This document shows, in pieces, positions 36,803 to 45,876 of a stretch of DNA of 64,000 nucleotides. The DNA is from Siphonobacter sp. SORGH_AS_0500 (lineage in GTDB: Bacteria; Bacteroidota; Bacteroidia; Cytophagales; Spirosomataceae), in NCBI RefSeq assembly GCF_002838835.1, contig NZ_NHPP01000009.1, forward strand, positions 62,001-126,000, written 5' to 3'. Position 1 is the stretch's first letter. Each line of letters begins with the position of its first letter. The notes beneath the pieces were generated by a model that was given only the letters and a program-made list of their open reading frames with translations, searched no databases and had not been told where the DNA came from. The translations under genes were made by a program, and so were the position numbers.

Positions 36803-36810
36803 CAAAGGTA
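36803..36810 (-). promoter_or_regulatory. Candidate proC -7 element
   Basis: On the minus strand TACCTTTG, a perfect TAnnTTTG match, lies 20 bases upstream of the proC ATG. No clear -33 TTG is visible. Confidence 0.35.
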
Positions 36811-36820
36811 AATAAGAGCC

Positions 36821-37930
36821 TTAAGGCAGTAATTCTTTGAGCTTGGCCTCGAGTGCCTCTCCTCTGAGTTCTTTGGCTACGATGTTACCTTTGGGGTCCA
36901 CTAAAACCGTAAAAGGAATGTATTGAATGCCATAAGCCATCGCCGCCGCCGAATCAAAATATTTCAAATCGGATACCTGCGTCCAGGTTAAGCCATCTTT
37001 TTTGATAGCATCCAGCCATTGCTTACGGTCCGAATCCAGCGAGACCCCGTAGACTTCAAAGCCTTTGTCTTTATACTGATTATACAGACGAACTACGTTA
37101 GGATTTTCTTTCCGGCAAGGACCACACCAGCCCGCCCAGAAATCAATCAGGACGTATTTTCCTTTCAGAGAAGACAATGAAACGATTTTATTATCCGGCG
37201 TAGGCAGGTTAATCTCCGGGGCGGGAGAACCAATGGCTAGCCCATTTTTCTTACTCTGCACCCGTCGAACGGTCGCTACAAAGGCTTGGTAAATACGAAC
37301 GTTGGGCTTTTCTTTTTCAAAGCGATCGGCTAACTGCTCAAATATTTCAAAGTCCTGCTCCTGATTCAGAAAATTAGTAGCATAGAGCGTGGCCAGCGAA
37401 GAACCCATTTGGGGAATCAGATTTTTTACCTGAGTAACAATTTCGGTTTGTCCCTGCTCAAACTGCTGCTGGATTTTCTGCTGTGCGGCCTTGTCTTTTT
37501 TCTGAGTCGCCTGCTCGTAAGACAAATTCAACTTCTCGACTTTCGCTTTGAAATTTTCGTTCAGGCTATTCAACTGAGCGTAATACTCCATATTCTTGGA
37601 ACCCGTTACCTTCGCTTTGCTACCGGGTCTGGTATCCGCTTCCACTTCCAGGGTTTCACCGCCTTCCAGCAGTAATATCACGGGAGGAATGCCTCCCATT
37701 AAAAGTCGGTAAAAACTGCCTCCATTGGTAACCTGACCTTTCATTTCAAAGCCATTGGCAGTAATCAGCGAAGAATCAATGGAAACGGGTAACCCCCGAT
37801 CATTCATGAGCTGTAAATACGCCTTCGCATTGGGATTATTAACCCGTCCGCGAATGGTATAAGAAGTATTGCTTTGAGCCAGAGCGACCACTCCGGTAAG
37901 CCATAGAATCAGGGACACAACGATTTTCAT
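36821..37930 (-). CDS. TlpA-like thioredoxin-fold lipoprotein/exported protein (DUF4369 + AhpC/TSA)
   Basis: 369 residues: signal peptide (ending VVALAQ), an N-terminal DUF4369 beta domain (about 25-130), a helical linker, and a C-terminal thioredoxin domain with WCGPC (268-272). Such periplasmic proteins reduce disulfides, for example in cytochrome c maturation. Its start overlaps the gatB stop by 4 bases, suggesting co-translation with gatB. Confidence 0.88.
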   Translation of the reverse strand: MKIVVSLILWLTGVVALAQSNTSYTIRGRVNNPNAKAYLQLMNDRGLPVSIDSSLITANGFEMKGQVTNGGSFYRLLMGGIPPVILLLEGGETLEVEADTRPGSKAKVTGSKNMEYYAQLNSLNENFKAKVEKLNLSYEQATQKKDKAAQQKIQQQFEQGQTEIVTQVKNLIPQMGSSLATLYATNFLNQEQDFEIFEQLADRFEKEKPNVRIYQAFVATVRRVQSKKNGLAIGSPAPEINLPTPDNKIVSLSSLKGKYVLIDFWAGWCGPCRKENPNVVRLYNQYKDKGFEVYGVSLDSDRKQWLDAIKKDGLTWTQVSDLKYFDSAAAMAYGIQYIPFTVLVDPKGNIVAKELRGEALEAKLKELLP

Positions 37931-39402
37931 ACAGTAATAGCATCTAGGGATTGGATCACGAGTTGGTTCGTGACTTTGGGATCGGCCTGACCTCTGGATT
38001 TCTTCATGACTTCGCCTACGAATAAACCCAAAAGACCTTTTTTGCCCTTTTTATATTCTTTGACCTTATCAGGAAGACTCTTCAGTACCTCATCAATCAA
38101 CGCCTGAAGCACCTCGCTATTGCCCTGCTGGATGAGTTGTAACTCTTCCGCTAAAGCCAATGGCTCAGCTTCGGGCTTTTCTAGAAGAGCCGGAAACAGC
38201 TTTTGAGCCGCTGCCGAGTTACTAACCTTGTTTTCTTCTACCAAACGAATTAAAGCCGCTAGTGTAGCTGGAGTTAATGTAAAGCCGTCAATATCCTGTT
38301 TGCTTTCGTTCATCCAACTGCGAACGGGTCCCATAAGCCAGTTAGCGGCCACTTTCGGACTAACTTTCTCGGCCACCACGGCTTCGAAATAGGCTACTAA
38401 CTCTTTGGATTCGGTAATACTTAACGCATCAGCTTCCTGAATGCCGAAATCCTGCGTATAGGTTTTCACGAGTTGCCGGGGCAGCGTAGGCATTTGCCGG
38501 CGGACCTCGTCGAGTTTCTCATCGGTAATTAAAATAGGTACCAAATCCGGCTCGGGGAAATAACGGTAATCGTTCATGGTTTCCTTCACCCGCATGCCGT
38601 AAGTCCGACCCGTTTCGGGATCGAACATCCGGGTTTCCTGAATAATGGTCTCGCCCGCCTCGACCATCTCTACCTGACGATCATATTCGTACTCAATCGC
38701 TTTTTGCAGGAAACGAACCGAGTTCATGTTTTTGATTTCCACCTTCGTTCCCAACGGCTCGCCGTATTTACGCACCGAAACGTTCACGTCACAGCGAAGG
38801 CTTCCTTCCTCCATATTCCCATCGCAAATGTCCAGGTAACGAACCAGCTTCCGAATTTCCGTAACGTAAGCGGCGGCCTCTTCAGCAGATCGCATGGAAG
38901 GATCCGAAACGATTTCAATCAGAGGTGTTCCCGCCCGGTTATAATCAAGCTGGGTATCTGAAGAGTGCTCGTCGTGAATGGACTTACCCGCGTCTTCTTC
39001 CAAATGCGTATGGTGCATTTCGATGGCCTTTTCCGAGCCATCTTTCAGTTTAATCCAGATTTGTCCGCCCCAGCAAATGGGAGCTTTATCCTGCGAAATC
39101 TGATAGCCTTTAGGAAGATCAGGATAAAAGTAATTTTTACGATCAAATACCGTCCGCCGGGAAATCGTCGAATTCGTTGCCAATCCAAAGCGGATCGCCA
39201 GATCAACGGCCTTCTGATTAAGTTTGGGCAACGTGCCGGGATGACCCAGCGTAATTACTGAGATATTGCGGTTAGGCAGTGAGCCAAACTGATTGGCATC
39301 GGATGCAAAAATTTTACTTTCGGTAAGTAGCTGGGCATGGACTTCCAGGCCAATAACCAGCTCGTACTGGGATTTTATCTCGTCGGACGGCACAGAAAAC
39401 AA
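37927..39402 (-). CDS. gatB: Asp-tRNA(Asn)/Glu-tRNA(Gln) amidotransferase subunit B
   Basis: 491 residues, typical GatB length. It starts near ELVIGLEVHAQLLTESKIF and carries the hallmark HLEEDAGKS, DYNRAGTPLIEIVSDP and RCDVNVSVR blocks; the C-terminal YqeY-like helical domain is complete. It transfers ammonia-activated groups onto misacylated Glu-tRNA(Gln)/Asp-tRNA(Asn) with GatA and GatC, which are not in the window. Translationally coupled to the downstream TlpA gene. Confidence 0.95.
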   Translation of the reverse strand: MFSVPSDEIKSQYELVIGLEVHAQLLTESKIFASDANQFGSLPNRNISVITLGHPGTLPKLNQKAVDLAIRFGLATNSTISRRTVFDRKNYFYPDLPKGYQISQDKAPICWGGQIWIKLKDGSEKAIEMHHTHLEEDAGKSIHDEHSSDTQLDYNRAGTPLIEIVSDPSMRSAEEAAAYVTEIRKLVRYLDICDGNMEEGSLRCDVNVSVRKYGEPLGTKVEIKNMNSVRFLQKAIEYEYDRQVEMVEAGETIIQETRMFDPETGRTYGMRVKETMNDYRYFPEPDLVPILITDEKLDEVRRQMPTLPRQLVKTYTQDFGIQEADALSITESKELVAYFEAVVAEKVSPKVAANWLMGPVRSWMNESKQDIDGFTLTPATLAALIRLVEENKVSNSAAAQKLFPALLEKPEAEPLALAEELQLIQQGNSEVLQALIDEVLKSLPDKVKEYKKGKKGLLGLFVGEVMKKSRGQADPKVTNQLVIQSLDAITV

Positions 39403-39419
39403 GGATGGATTTACAAGAA

Positions 39420-39427
39420 CAAAGGTA
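39420..39427 (-). promoter_or_regulatory. Candidate gatB -7 element
   Basis: On the minus strand TACCTTTG lies 18 bases upstream of the gatB ATG and matches TAnnTTTG. No clear -33 TTG is in place. Confidence 0.35.
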
Positions 39428-39482
39428 AGGGTTTCTTTAGGGAAAGCCTTTAGAGGAAGCCTTCCCTTTACAAAATCAGGGT

Positions 39483-39944
39483 TTATTCACCCCGGGCCAG
39501 GTCACGTTTGACGTCTTTTTCTTTGATATCCTGACGTTTATCGTGCAGCTTTTTACCCTTCGCCAAAGCGATATTGATCTTGGCAAAACCCCGATCCGAA
39601 ATAAACAGACGCGTAGGAACGATGGTAAGTCCCTGGTCTTTGAGTTTATCTTCCAGCTTGCGAATTTCCCGCTTTTGCAGCAGTAACTTCCGATCCCGCA
39701 GGGGTTCGTGGTTATAATGGGTACCTTCTTCGTACTTGGAAATGTTCATATTCCGAACAAAGAGTTCTTCGTTGAGAATCAGACAATAGGCATCCGTCAA
39801 GTTCGCTTTTCCCTGACGAAGGGATTTAATCTCCGTACCCGTTAGCACCAGTCCGGCGGTAAAAGTTTCTAAAAACTGATATTCAAAAGAAGCCCGACGA
39901 TTTTTGATTTCGACGTGCTTCTGTATTTTTTCTTTCTGTGCCAT
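39483..39944 (-). CDS. smpB: SsrA-binding protein SmpB
   Basis: 153 residues from ATG 39944 (MAQKEKIQKHVEIKNRRASF); the 18-codon extension upstream is not conserved. Signature GTEIKSLRQGKANLTDAY, the RLFISDRGFAKINIALAKGK block and the basic tail HDKRQDIKEKDVKRD are all present. It delivers tmRNA to stalled ribosomes. The tmRNA gene itself is not in this window. Confidence 0.95.
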   Translation of the reverse strand: MAQKEKIQKHVEIKNRRASFEYQFLETFTAGLVLTGTEIKSLRQGKANLTDAYCLILNEELFVRNMNISKYEEGTHYNHEPLRDRKLLLQKREIRKLEDKLKDQGLTIVPTRLFISDRGFAKINIALAKGKKLHDKRQDIKEKDVKRDLARGE

Positions 39945-40167
39945 AATGCTTTCATCACCCGGTTTGAGGGTTGGTCCTTGGTAATAAGGGAGTTTCAAAG
40001 ATACTATTTTCTAAAACTCCTAAAAAATCTATTCGCAGAGGGAGGTGAAGGGTGAAGCGGATTTGAGGCGATATGCTTTGCTATTGGTAAACCTTTGCTG
40101 AATACCAGCAAGAGCAACACCTGTATACATCAGACCTTTTCATGTGATAGGTATATCACAGATACTT

Positions 40168-40175
40168 TACTTTTG
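40168..40175 (+). promoter_or_regulatory. Candidate -7 element for the small membrane protein gene
   Basis: TACTTTTG fits TAnnTTTG and lies 24 bases before the ATG at 40199. No clear -33 TTG is visible. Confidence 0.35.
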
Positions 40176-40198
40176 CATCTCAACGTGAATCATACCTA

Positions 40199-40537
40199 AT
40201 GCTTAAAAGTATACTGCATTTATTGACGGATGAAAGATATCCAAAATGGTTTAGACTGTTAAATGGATTTTCGTTAACTCCGATTTTAGCATGGCCCATC
40301 ATTGCTTTCGCATCCACTTATTTACTTGAATTTACAGAAGGTTTATTTATTGACACTGTTACTTCTCTTGTAATAGCTCTTGTAAATTTTTATCCATTGT
40401 ATCTGCTAAGAATGTTTTTATATAGTTTTCAAACGTATTCAGAAAGAAAACAACTAGCTGTTTTTACCCCTTTATTCGTTTTAGGTGTTTCAAGTTTTAT
40501 AGTCATTCATCTCCTATTTTTGATGCAGACATCGTAG
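40199..40537 (+). CDS. Small integral membrane protein
   Basis: 112 residues with three hydrophobic segments (about 28-44, 52-73 and 88-108) and a basic loop. DNA is AT-richer than its neighbours. I do not recognise the family. Together with the decayed gene that follows it may be a small acquired island between smpB and the GDPD gene. Confidence 0.55.
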   Translation: MLKSILHLLTDERYPKWFRLLNGFSLTPILAWPIIAFASTYLLEFTEGLFIDTVTSLVIALVNFYPLYLLRMFLYSFQTYSERKQLAVFTPLFVLGVSSFIVIHLLFLMQTS

Positions 40538-40617
40538 ATGGGAACTAGTATTTCATTGAGTCTGGAATCGTTATGATGCTTTAATTAAAAGCACTAACGA
40601 TTAAATAAGCTATATCT

Positions 40618-41212
40618 ATGTTCCGAAGACTTTTGAATATATTCAAACCTGATGGCCCTCCTAAACCTAAAGAACTTTCCAAAGATGACTACTTCAAAAA
40701 ATAGGAGATCCTTGAATTATTCGATGATTTAGATGCCGCTTTAGCTTTTCTAAAAGAAAACTTCAATGCGAAGGAAGATATCTTTATTACCAAATTTATT
40801 GAAGACCTTCAAGAAGAAATCTGCAATGTTACTCATGATAATATAGCTGATTTTACCACCATTTGGCAATGGTTTATGCCACGATTAGGAATGGCATGCG
40901 ATCACGGGTTCAACAGAAAAAGAATTAGGAAATCGAATTTTTCAATGGACGGATCGATGGAAGCGTGATCAGTACTCTGTACCCGGAACCAAGATTTCAC
41001 TATGTGGCGAATTTGGTGTAGTCTTAGATCAAACTATTGACAGTAACCTTTGGGGTATTATTCGCTGGAATACTGAAAAGGAAAATGACACCGAAGACTG
41101 GTGCGGTATCTTTGGTACCTTTATTTGCTTAGGCGGAGAAGTACTTGACCAAGATTATACGTTTAATTTCATAAATGATGACGGGACTTCTAAAAAGCCC
41201 AGCAACAACTAA
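40618..41212 (+). pseudogene. Broken gene, family unknown (stop plus frameshift)
   Basis: ATG 40618 starts MFRRLLNIFKPDGPPKPK; after 28 codons comes an in-frame TAG (40702-40704). The frame then continues with EILELFDDLDAALAFLKENF and IADFTTIWQWFMPRL, and near 40888 it moves by one base to EWHAITGSTEKELGNRIFQW through DYTFNFINDDGTSKKPSNN, stopping at 41210-41212. The sense of the frame change is an extra base, unlike the other frameshifts in the window, which are deletions. Two different lesions suggest a real pseudogene. Its end overlaps the GDPD gene start by 38 bases. No known family recognised. Confidence 0.55.
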
Positions 41213-42119
41213 TTTCGTCAGGAAAATATGGTACATCTTCCATTTTCCCTCTTTTCTTCTCCTTTTCCTCACCAATCCCCTATTATCAGCCCAAACGCTC
41301 GACATTCAGGGTCATCGAGGCTGCCGGGGGATAATGCCTGAGAATACTATTCCGGCCTTTCTGAAAGCTCTGGAGCTCGGCGTTTCTACGCTGGAGTTGG
41401 ATGTGGTGATTTCTAAAGACAAACAGGTCGTTGTCTCGCACGACAACTACATGAACGCCGCTTTCACTACTAAACCCGACGGAACAGAGGTTACTAAAGC
41501 TGAAGCACCTTCCTTAAAAATGTACACGCTGGATTATGCTACCATTCAACGTTACGACGTAGGCAAACGGCAAAATCCAGCCTTTCCCGAGCAAGCAAGT
41601 CTGACGGCGGTAAAACCTTTACTTGCTGAGGTTATAACGACCTGTGATGCCTACGCCCGGGAGCACCAGCTTCCCCCGCCCCACTACAGCATCGAGATTA
41701 AGTCAGCTTCGAGTCGATACGGACTTTTTCAGCCTTACCCTGAAGAATTCTGCTCTTTAGTTTATCACGTATTGAAGCCCTTGCTTTCGCCTGATCGGTA
41801 TATTATTCAAAGTTTCGACCTGGCTATTTTAAAGTACTGGAAAAGTCAGCAACTCATCCGAAGCTTCGATGCCAATGCATTATCCGCTCTGGTTCATCAA
41901 CAAAGTCTGGCCCGTACGGAAAAAAAATTGGGATTCAGGCCCGATATTTTTAGCCCTTTTTACCGATTTGTATCGAAGCGAAAAATTAAAAAAGTGAAGC
42001 AAAAAGGGGTAAAAATCATTCCCTGGACCGTCAATTCACCTCAAAAGATGCTTCGTTTAAGAAAAATGGGCATTGACGGATTTATTACCGATTTTCCGAA
42101 TCGAGCGAAAAAGTTATAG
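41175..42119 (+). CDS. Glycerophosphodiester phosphodiesterase
   Basis: 314 residues. An N-terminal hydrophobic signal-like stretch (about 20-40, ending LLSAQ) is followed by the GDPD motifs: HRG (47-49), E74/D76 in LELDVVIS and H89 in VVSHDNY; the TIM barrel ends with the GIDGFITDFPNRA motif. It hydrolyses glycerophosphodiesters to glycerol-3-phosphate plus alcohol, likely in the periplasm. ATG 41178 is an alternative start. It overlaps the upstream broken gene and is followed by the GH3-family gene after 65 bases. Confidence 0.88.
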   Translation: MMTGLLKSPATTNFVRKIWYIFHFPSFLLLFLTNPLLSAQTLDIQGHRGCRGIMPENTIPAFLKALELGVSTLELDVVISKDKQVVVSHDNYMNAAFTTKPDGTEVTKAEAPSLKMYTLDYATIQRYDVGKRQNPAFPEQASLTAVKPLLAEVITTCDAYAREHQLPPPHYSIEIKSASSRYGLFQPYPEEFCSLVYHVLKPLLSPDRYIIQSFDLAILKYWKSQQLIRSFDANALSALVHQQSLARTEKKLGFRPDIFSPFYRFVSKRKIKKVKQKGVKIIPWTVNSPQKMLRLRKMGIDGFITDFPNRAKKL

Positions 42120-42184
42120 ATTTGGCTATCGCTCAGCGGAGAACCTACTGCCAAGCTGTTCAGTTAATCCAGTAAATCTTCAGC

Positions 42185-43741
42185 ATGCCTATGCTACCCG
42201 TTTTTAATGATTCCCTCGTCTGGATTCTCAAGCGAAGAATGGCTCGGATTGAAGCATTTCGCCGGGATCCCTGGCCCGTCCAGGAACGTCAGTTTCGTCG
42301 ACTGATTGCCTCGGGACGATCCACGCTCTGGGGTAAAGAATATGGTTACCGAAACATCCGCAGCATTGCCGATTTCCAGCAGCAAGTACCCATTTCGAGT
42401 TACGAAGACCTTTTTCCCTACATCGAACGGGTGATGAAGGGAGAAGACCGTGTGCTGTGGCCCTCGCCCGTCCGCTTTTTCTCGAAGTCTTCGGGTACGA
42501 CTAATGCTCGTAGCAAATTCATCCCCGTTTCGCGTGAATCGCTGGATGAAGGCCATTTCCGGGCGGGAAAAGACATGATGGCCCTCTGGATTGATAACAA
42601 ACCCGACACCCGCGTTTTTGAAGGTAAGGGCTTATCCGTTGGGGGTAGCTTATCCCAAAACCAGCTCAATGACCGCACCTTAACGGGCGATATTTCGGCA
42701 GTCGTCATGAAAAACCTGCCGAGCTGGGCTCAGTTTATCCGTACCCCGACGTTGAAAACGGCCCTGATGGATCGCTGGGAGGAGAAGATTGAAGCCATGG
42801 CCTTAGAAGCTTCTCAGGTGAATGTAACGAGTGCTCTGGGCGTTCCTACCTGGACTTTGGTATTAATTCAGAAGGTGCTTGAACTGACGGGTAAGAAAAA
42901 TATTCTTGACGTTTGGCCCAACTTTGAAGTATTCATTCACGGAGCCGTCGCCTTTCATCCGTACCGGGATTTATTCCGTCGGGAAATTTTTAAAAGCGAT
43001 CACGTTCACTATTTAGAGACCTATAACGCTTCCGAAGGCTTTTTTGGCCTTCAGGATGACCTGAGTCATATTGATGAGCTACTGTTAATGCTCGATTACG
43101 GTATTTTCTACGAATTTGTTCCTTTGGAAGAGCTTCACAAGGATCACCCCAAAGCCTTAACGCTAGGCGAAGTAGAGCTTAACCGCAATTATGCCGTTGT
43201 TATTTCCACTAATTCAGGACTTTGGCGTTATCTGATTGGCGATACCGTTCGCTTTACTTCTAAAAACCCCTATCGTATTAAGATATCAGGTCGAACCAAA
43301 CATTTCATTAATGCTTTTGGGGAGGAAGTAATCATAGAGAATGCGGAGACAGCCCTGACTACCGCCTGTGAAATGACCGGAGCTACGATTTCTGATTATA
43401 CTGCTGCTCCCATTTACATGGGTAGCAACGAAAACCAGCAGGTCAAACGCGGGGGACACGAGTGGGTCATTGAATTCTCTACGCCGCCTGATAATCCAGA
43501 TACTTTCGTAGAAGTATTAGACGACACGCTTCGTAAGATTAATTCGGATTATGATGCCAAGCGAAGTTTCAACATCGCTTTAATTCGACCCATCGTCCAC
43601 ATGGTACCTCCGGGGACGTTTTACGAATGGATGAAACACAAAGGAAAACTGGGTGGTCAGCATAAAGTACCCCGATTATCTAATTCAAGGGAATACATAG
43701 AAGAAATTTTAAGTATAAGTCCCGAGCATCTGGCCATTTAA
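42185..43741 (+). CDS. GH3 family acyl-adenylating protein
   Basis: 518 residues matching the bacterial GH3 (auxin-responsive promoter) family: FSKSSGTTNARSKFIPVS is the ATP-binding P-loop-like motif, LETYNASEGFFG the central Y-x-x-x-E-G signature, and GLWRYLIGDTVRFTSK the C-terminal hinge. Plant relatives conjugate amino acids to acyl hormones via acyl-adenylates; bacterial substrates are unknown. It lies in a short operon with GDPD, ending in a very long terminator. Confidence 0.85.
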   Translation: MPMLPVFNDSLVWILKRRMARIEAFRRDPWPVQERQFRRLIASGRSTLWGKEYGYRNIRSIADFQQQVPISSYEDLFPYIERVMKGEDRVLWPSPVRFFSKSSGTTNARSKFIPVSRESLDEGHFRAGKDMMALWIDNKPDTRVFEGKGLSVGGSLSQNQLNDRTLTGDISAVVMKNLPSWAQFIRTPTLKTALMDRWEEKIEAMALEASQVNVTSALGVPTWTLVLIQKVLELTGKKNILDVWPNFEVFIHGAVAFHPYRDLFRREIFKSDHVHYLETYNASEGFFGLQDDLSHIDELLLMLDYGIFYEFVPLEELHKDHPKALTLGEVELNRNYAVVISTNSGLWRYLIGDTVRFTSKNPYRIKISGRTKHFINAFGEEVIIENAETALTTACEMTGATISDYTAAPIYMGSNENQQVKRGGHEWVIEFSTPPDNPDTFVEVLDDTLRKINSDYDAKRSFNIALIRPIVHMVPPGTFYEWMKHKGKLGGQHKVPRLSNSREYIEEILSISPEHLAI

Positions 43742-43745
43742 ATGC

Positions 43746-43804
43746 TTCTCTATAAACTAAAGCGGCACGAATTTAAAATTCGTACCGCTTTAGTTTATAG
43801 AGAA
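43746..43804. terminator. Very long bidirectional terminator
   Basis: A nearly perfect stem of about 28 bp: TTCTCTATAAACTAAAGCGG and, after one mismatch, ACGAATTT pair with 43777-43804. It lies between the convergent GH3 and porin-like genes. Confidence 0.8.
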
Positions 43805-43852
43805 AGTTAAGAGTCATTTCCTTAACAACTCGAAATCCATTAACTCAAAACT

Positions 43853-44467
43853 CTAGAAAGTAACTCCTACCGATAATTGAGCTGAAGTGTTTTTAGCATT
43901 ACCCATCACCTGCTGAGCTACGAAAGAATCTGCCACTTTCTGAAGACCAACGTTGTAACGGGTGCTGATGAGGAAGTTACCAAAGTAAAGGGTTAAACCT
44001 GCTCCTACGCCGTAATCAAAACGCTTGAAAGCATCCGTGTTAAGTGTAGTGGTAGCACTACCCAAATTGCTCGTGTTTTCTCCAGCCGCCTTTAACAGGT
44101 AAGCCACATAAGGACCGGCATGTAAATCAACAAAGTTACCAATTTTGAAAGTAGCCAGAACGGGCACCTCTACGTAGTTTAATTTAAAAGTATTGCTACC
44201 CTCAAAGCCAGCAATATTGAACTCAGCACGGGTTCCTTTATTCGTATACCCGATTTCAGGCTGAATGTAGAAAAAGTCAGTTACGACGGGGATCTGCGTA
44301 AACAAACTGGCATGGAAGCCGTAACGAGGGTTACGATCCGTGAATTCTTTGAGTCGCAGGTTGCTGGCTGAAAAGCCGCCACGAATACCCGTCCGGGCTG
44401 TGGTTTCCTGAGCAAACGCTCCCAAGGTGGTGAGCGTAAAGACGATGATGAGCGTAAGTTGTTTCAT
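43853..44467 (-). CDS. Outer membrane beta-barrel (porin family) protein
   Basis: 204 residues with a signal peptide (ending LGAFAQ), alternating hydrophobic strands (GIRGGFSASNLRL, FFYIQPEIGYTNKG, FVDLHAGPYVAYLL, GVGAGLTLYFGNFLISTRYN) and a C-terminal aromatic residue (VGVTF). This is the PorT/OmpW-like eight-strand barrel family common in Bacteroidota. A 57-base gap separates it from the upstream OmpA gene, so they may be co-transcribed. Confidence 0.83.
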   Translation of the reverse strand: MKQLTLIIVFTLTTLGAFAQETTARTGIRGGFSASNLRLKEFTDRNPRYGFHASLFTQIPVVTDFFYIQPEIGYTNKGTRAEFNIAGFEGSNTFKLNYVEVPVLATFKIGNFVDLHAGPYVAYLLKAAGENTSNLGSATTTLNTDAFKRFDYGVGAGLTLYFGNFLISTRYNVGLQKVADSFVAQQVMGNAKNTSAQLSVGVTF

Positions 44468-44524
44468 GGGAATTGGTTGAAAAAAAGCAGGAAAATGCAG
44501 ATTCTCCTGCTTTAAGGTTGTTTA

Positions 44525-45232
44525 TTAATTACCGTTTTGAGCTTCTTTTTGCATTTTCTCATTAGCTGAGATTGCAATTTCTACGCGTCGATTCAAACGA
44601 CGACCTTCCTCCGTGTCATTGCTTGCGATGGGCTGCGAAAAGCCGTACCCCTTGATCGTCATCCGGGAAGCAGATACCCCCTGCGAACGCAGATAACTTG
44701 AAACTGAAGCAGCCCGGCGTTCAGATAAATCCTGGTTATACTCAGCCGTACCCCGGTTGTCAGCGTGTCCTTCAATCAATAGATTCGTATCTGGATTTTT
44801 CTGAAGCGTTTCTGCCAGCTTCGCCAGGTTCTCCTGCGTTTGAGGAGTCAGCTCGGTTGAGTTATAGGCAAAAAGTAACTGGCCATCCATGGTTACGCGA
44901 ATCCCTTCGCCCACCCGTTCTACTTTGGCCGCCTCGCCCATATCCTTCTCAATCTGCTTGGCCTGCTTATCCATCTTACGACCAATAATTGCCCCAGCTG
45001 CTCCACCTACGGTAGCTCCTAAAATGGCCCCAATGGCTGTATTTTTTGAAGCACTTCCAATGGCTCCACCAATGATGGCTCCCGCTCCGGCACCGATACC
45101 AGCACCTTTCTGGGTCTTATTCAATTTGGACTTTTTCTGTCCCTGAGCATTTTTATTACACGAGATAAACGTTGAACTAAGCATGGAAACTAACGTGAGC
45201 ATCCACATTCCTTTTACAAACAGGCGTTTCAT
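44525..45232 (-). CDS. OmpA family lipoprotein with glycine zipper
   Basis: 235 residues. A lipoprotein signal with lipobox TFISC (Cys25), then a glycine-zipper region (GAGIGAGAGAIIGGAIG and GAILGATVGGAAGAIIG, about 43-85) and a C-terminal OmpA domain (about 115-225) with LLIEGHADNRGTAEYNQDLSERRA and NRRVEI, the peptidoglycan-binding loop. It tethers the outer membrane to peptidoglycan. It resembles YiaD-type proteins. Confidence 0.9.
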   Translation of the reverse strand: MKRLFVKGMWMLTLVSMLSSTFISCNKNAQGQKKSKLNKTQKGAGIGAGAGAIIGGAIGSASKNTAIGAILGATVGGAAGAIIGRKMDKQAKQIEKDMGEAAKVERVGEGIRVTMDGQLLFAYNSTELTPQTQENLAKLAETLQKNPDTNLLIEGHADNRGTAEYNQDLSERRAASVSSYLRSQGVSASRMTIKGYGFSQPIASNDTEEGRRLNRRVEIAISANEKMQKEAQNGN

Positions 45233-45431
45233 GGCTGTACTAAAGATTGATTACGGTTTTACCTACGATAAAAAGCTTAGCCTTAGATGCTTTTCTCTAC
45301 AAAAACGCTGTTAATAGCTGTTAATTACTCAGTAACTTACTGAAGTACAAGGGCCTTATTTCTGAATAATTCAAAATTCCACAACTGTAGAAAACGTAGA
45401 TTTATTTACCCACTTTTTAAATTAACCATAA

Positions 45432-45470
45432 AAAAACAGTCTATGATTGATGGAGTCATAGACTGTTTTT
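45432..45470 (-). terminator. Intrinsic terminator of the 2Fe-2S protein gene
   Basis: AAAAACAGTCTATGA pairs with TCATAGACTGTTTTT with a 9-base loop, giving a T-run on either strand. It lies 15 bases past the stop of the minus-strand ferredoxin-like gene. Confidence 0.78.
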
Positions 45471-45484
45471 GCGAAAGAGATTAT

Positions 45485-45790
45485 CTAAACGGCTAACTTC
45501 AACCGCTCAACGGGCTGGTCATTAACCAGGTGACTTTCGATGATTTCTTCTACATCGGATAATTGGACATTTCCGTAAAATACTCCTTCAGGATAGACAA
45601 CCATCGAAGGGCCAAAAGCACAGACATCAAGACAGCCCGTTTTCTGAGCCCGAATTTCAATCTGCAATCCCCGATTTTTCAAACCTTCTTTAAAAGCGTC
45701 AACTAAAGCCATTCCCTGCTCTTCACCGCAGGAACGTTTGGGGGCCGGTTTCTGATTGGTACAGATGAATACGTGTTTTTTGTACTTCAT
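45485..45790 (-). CDS. Thioredoxin-like [2Fe-2S] ferredoxin
   Basis: 101 residues with four cysteines in the thioredoxin-like ferredoxin pattern: Cys10, Cys21, Cys53 and Cys57 (in TGCLDVCAFGPSMVVYP). The first residues HVFICTNQ fit the family. It presumably carries electrons; the partner is not clear. A TACTTTTG element lies upstream. Neighbour on the same strand is a MOSC protein, 86 bases upstream. Confidence 0.85.
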   Translation of the reverse strand: MKYKKHVFICTNQKPAPKRSCGEEQGMALVDAFKEGLKNRGLQIEIRAQKTGCLDVCAFGPSMVVYPEGVFYGNVQLSDVEEIIESHLVNDQPVERLKLAV

Positions 45791-45809
45791 GCTCGTTAGT
45801 GGTAAACTA

Positions 45810-45817
45810 CAAAAGTA
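45810..45817 (-). promoter_or_regulatory. Candidate -7 element of the ferredoxin gene
   Basis: On the minus strand TACTTTTG, matching TAnnTTTG, 20 bases before the ATG at 45790. No clear -33 TTG is present. Confidence 0.35.
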
Positions 45818-45876
45818 ATACGTACCCGCTAGTTTAGCTTGTAGAGAAAGTTATTCAGACTCAGTTGAAACAACAC

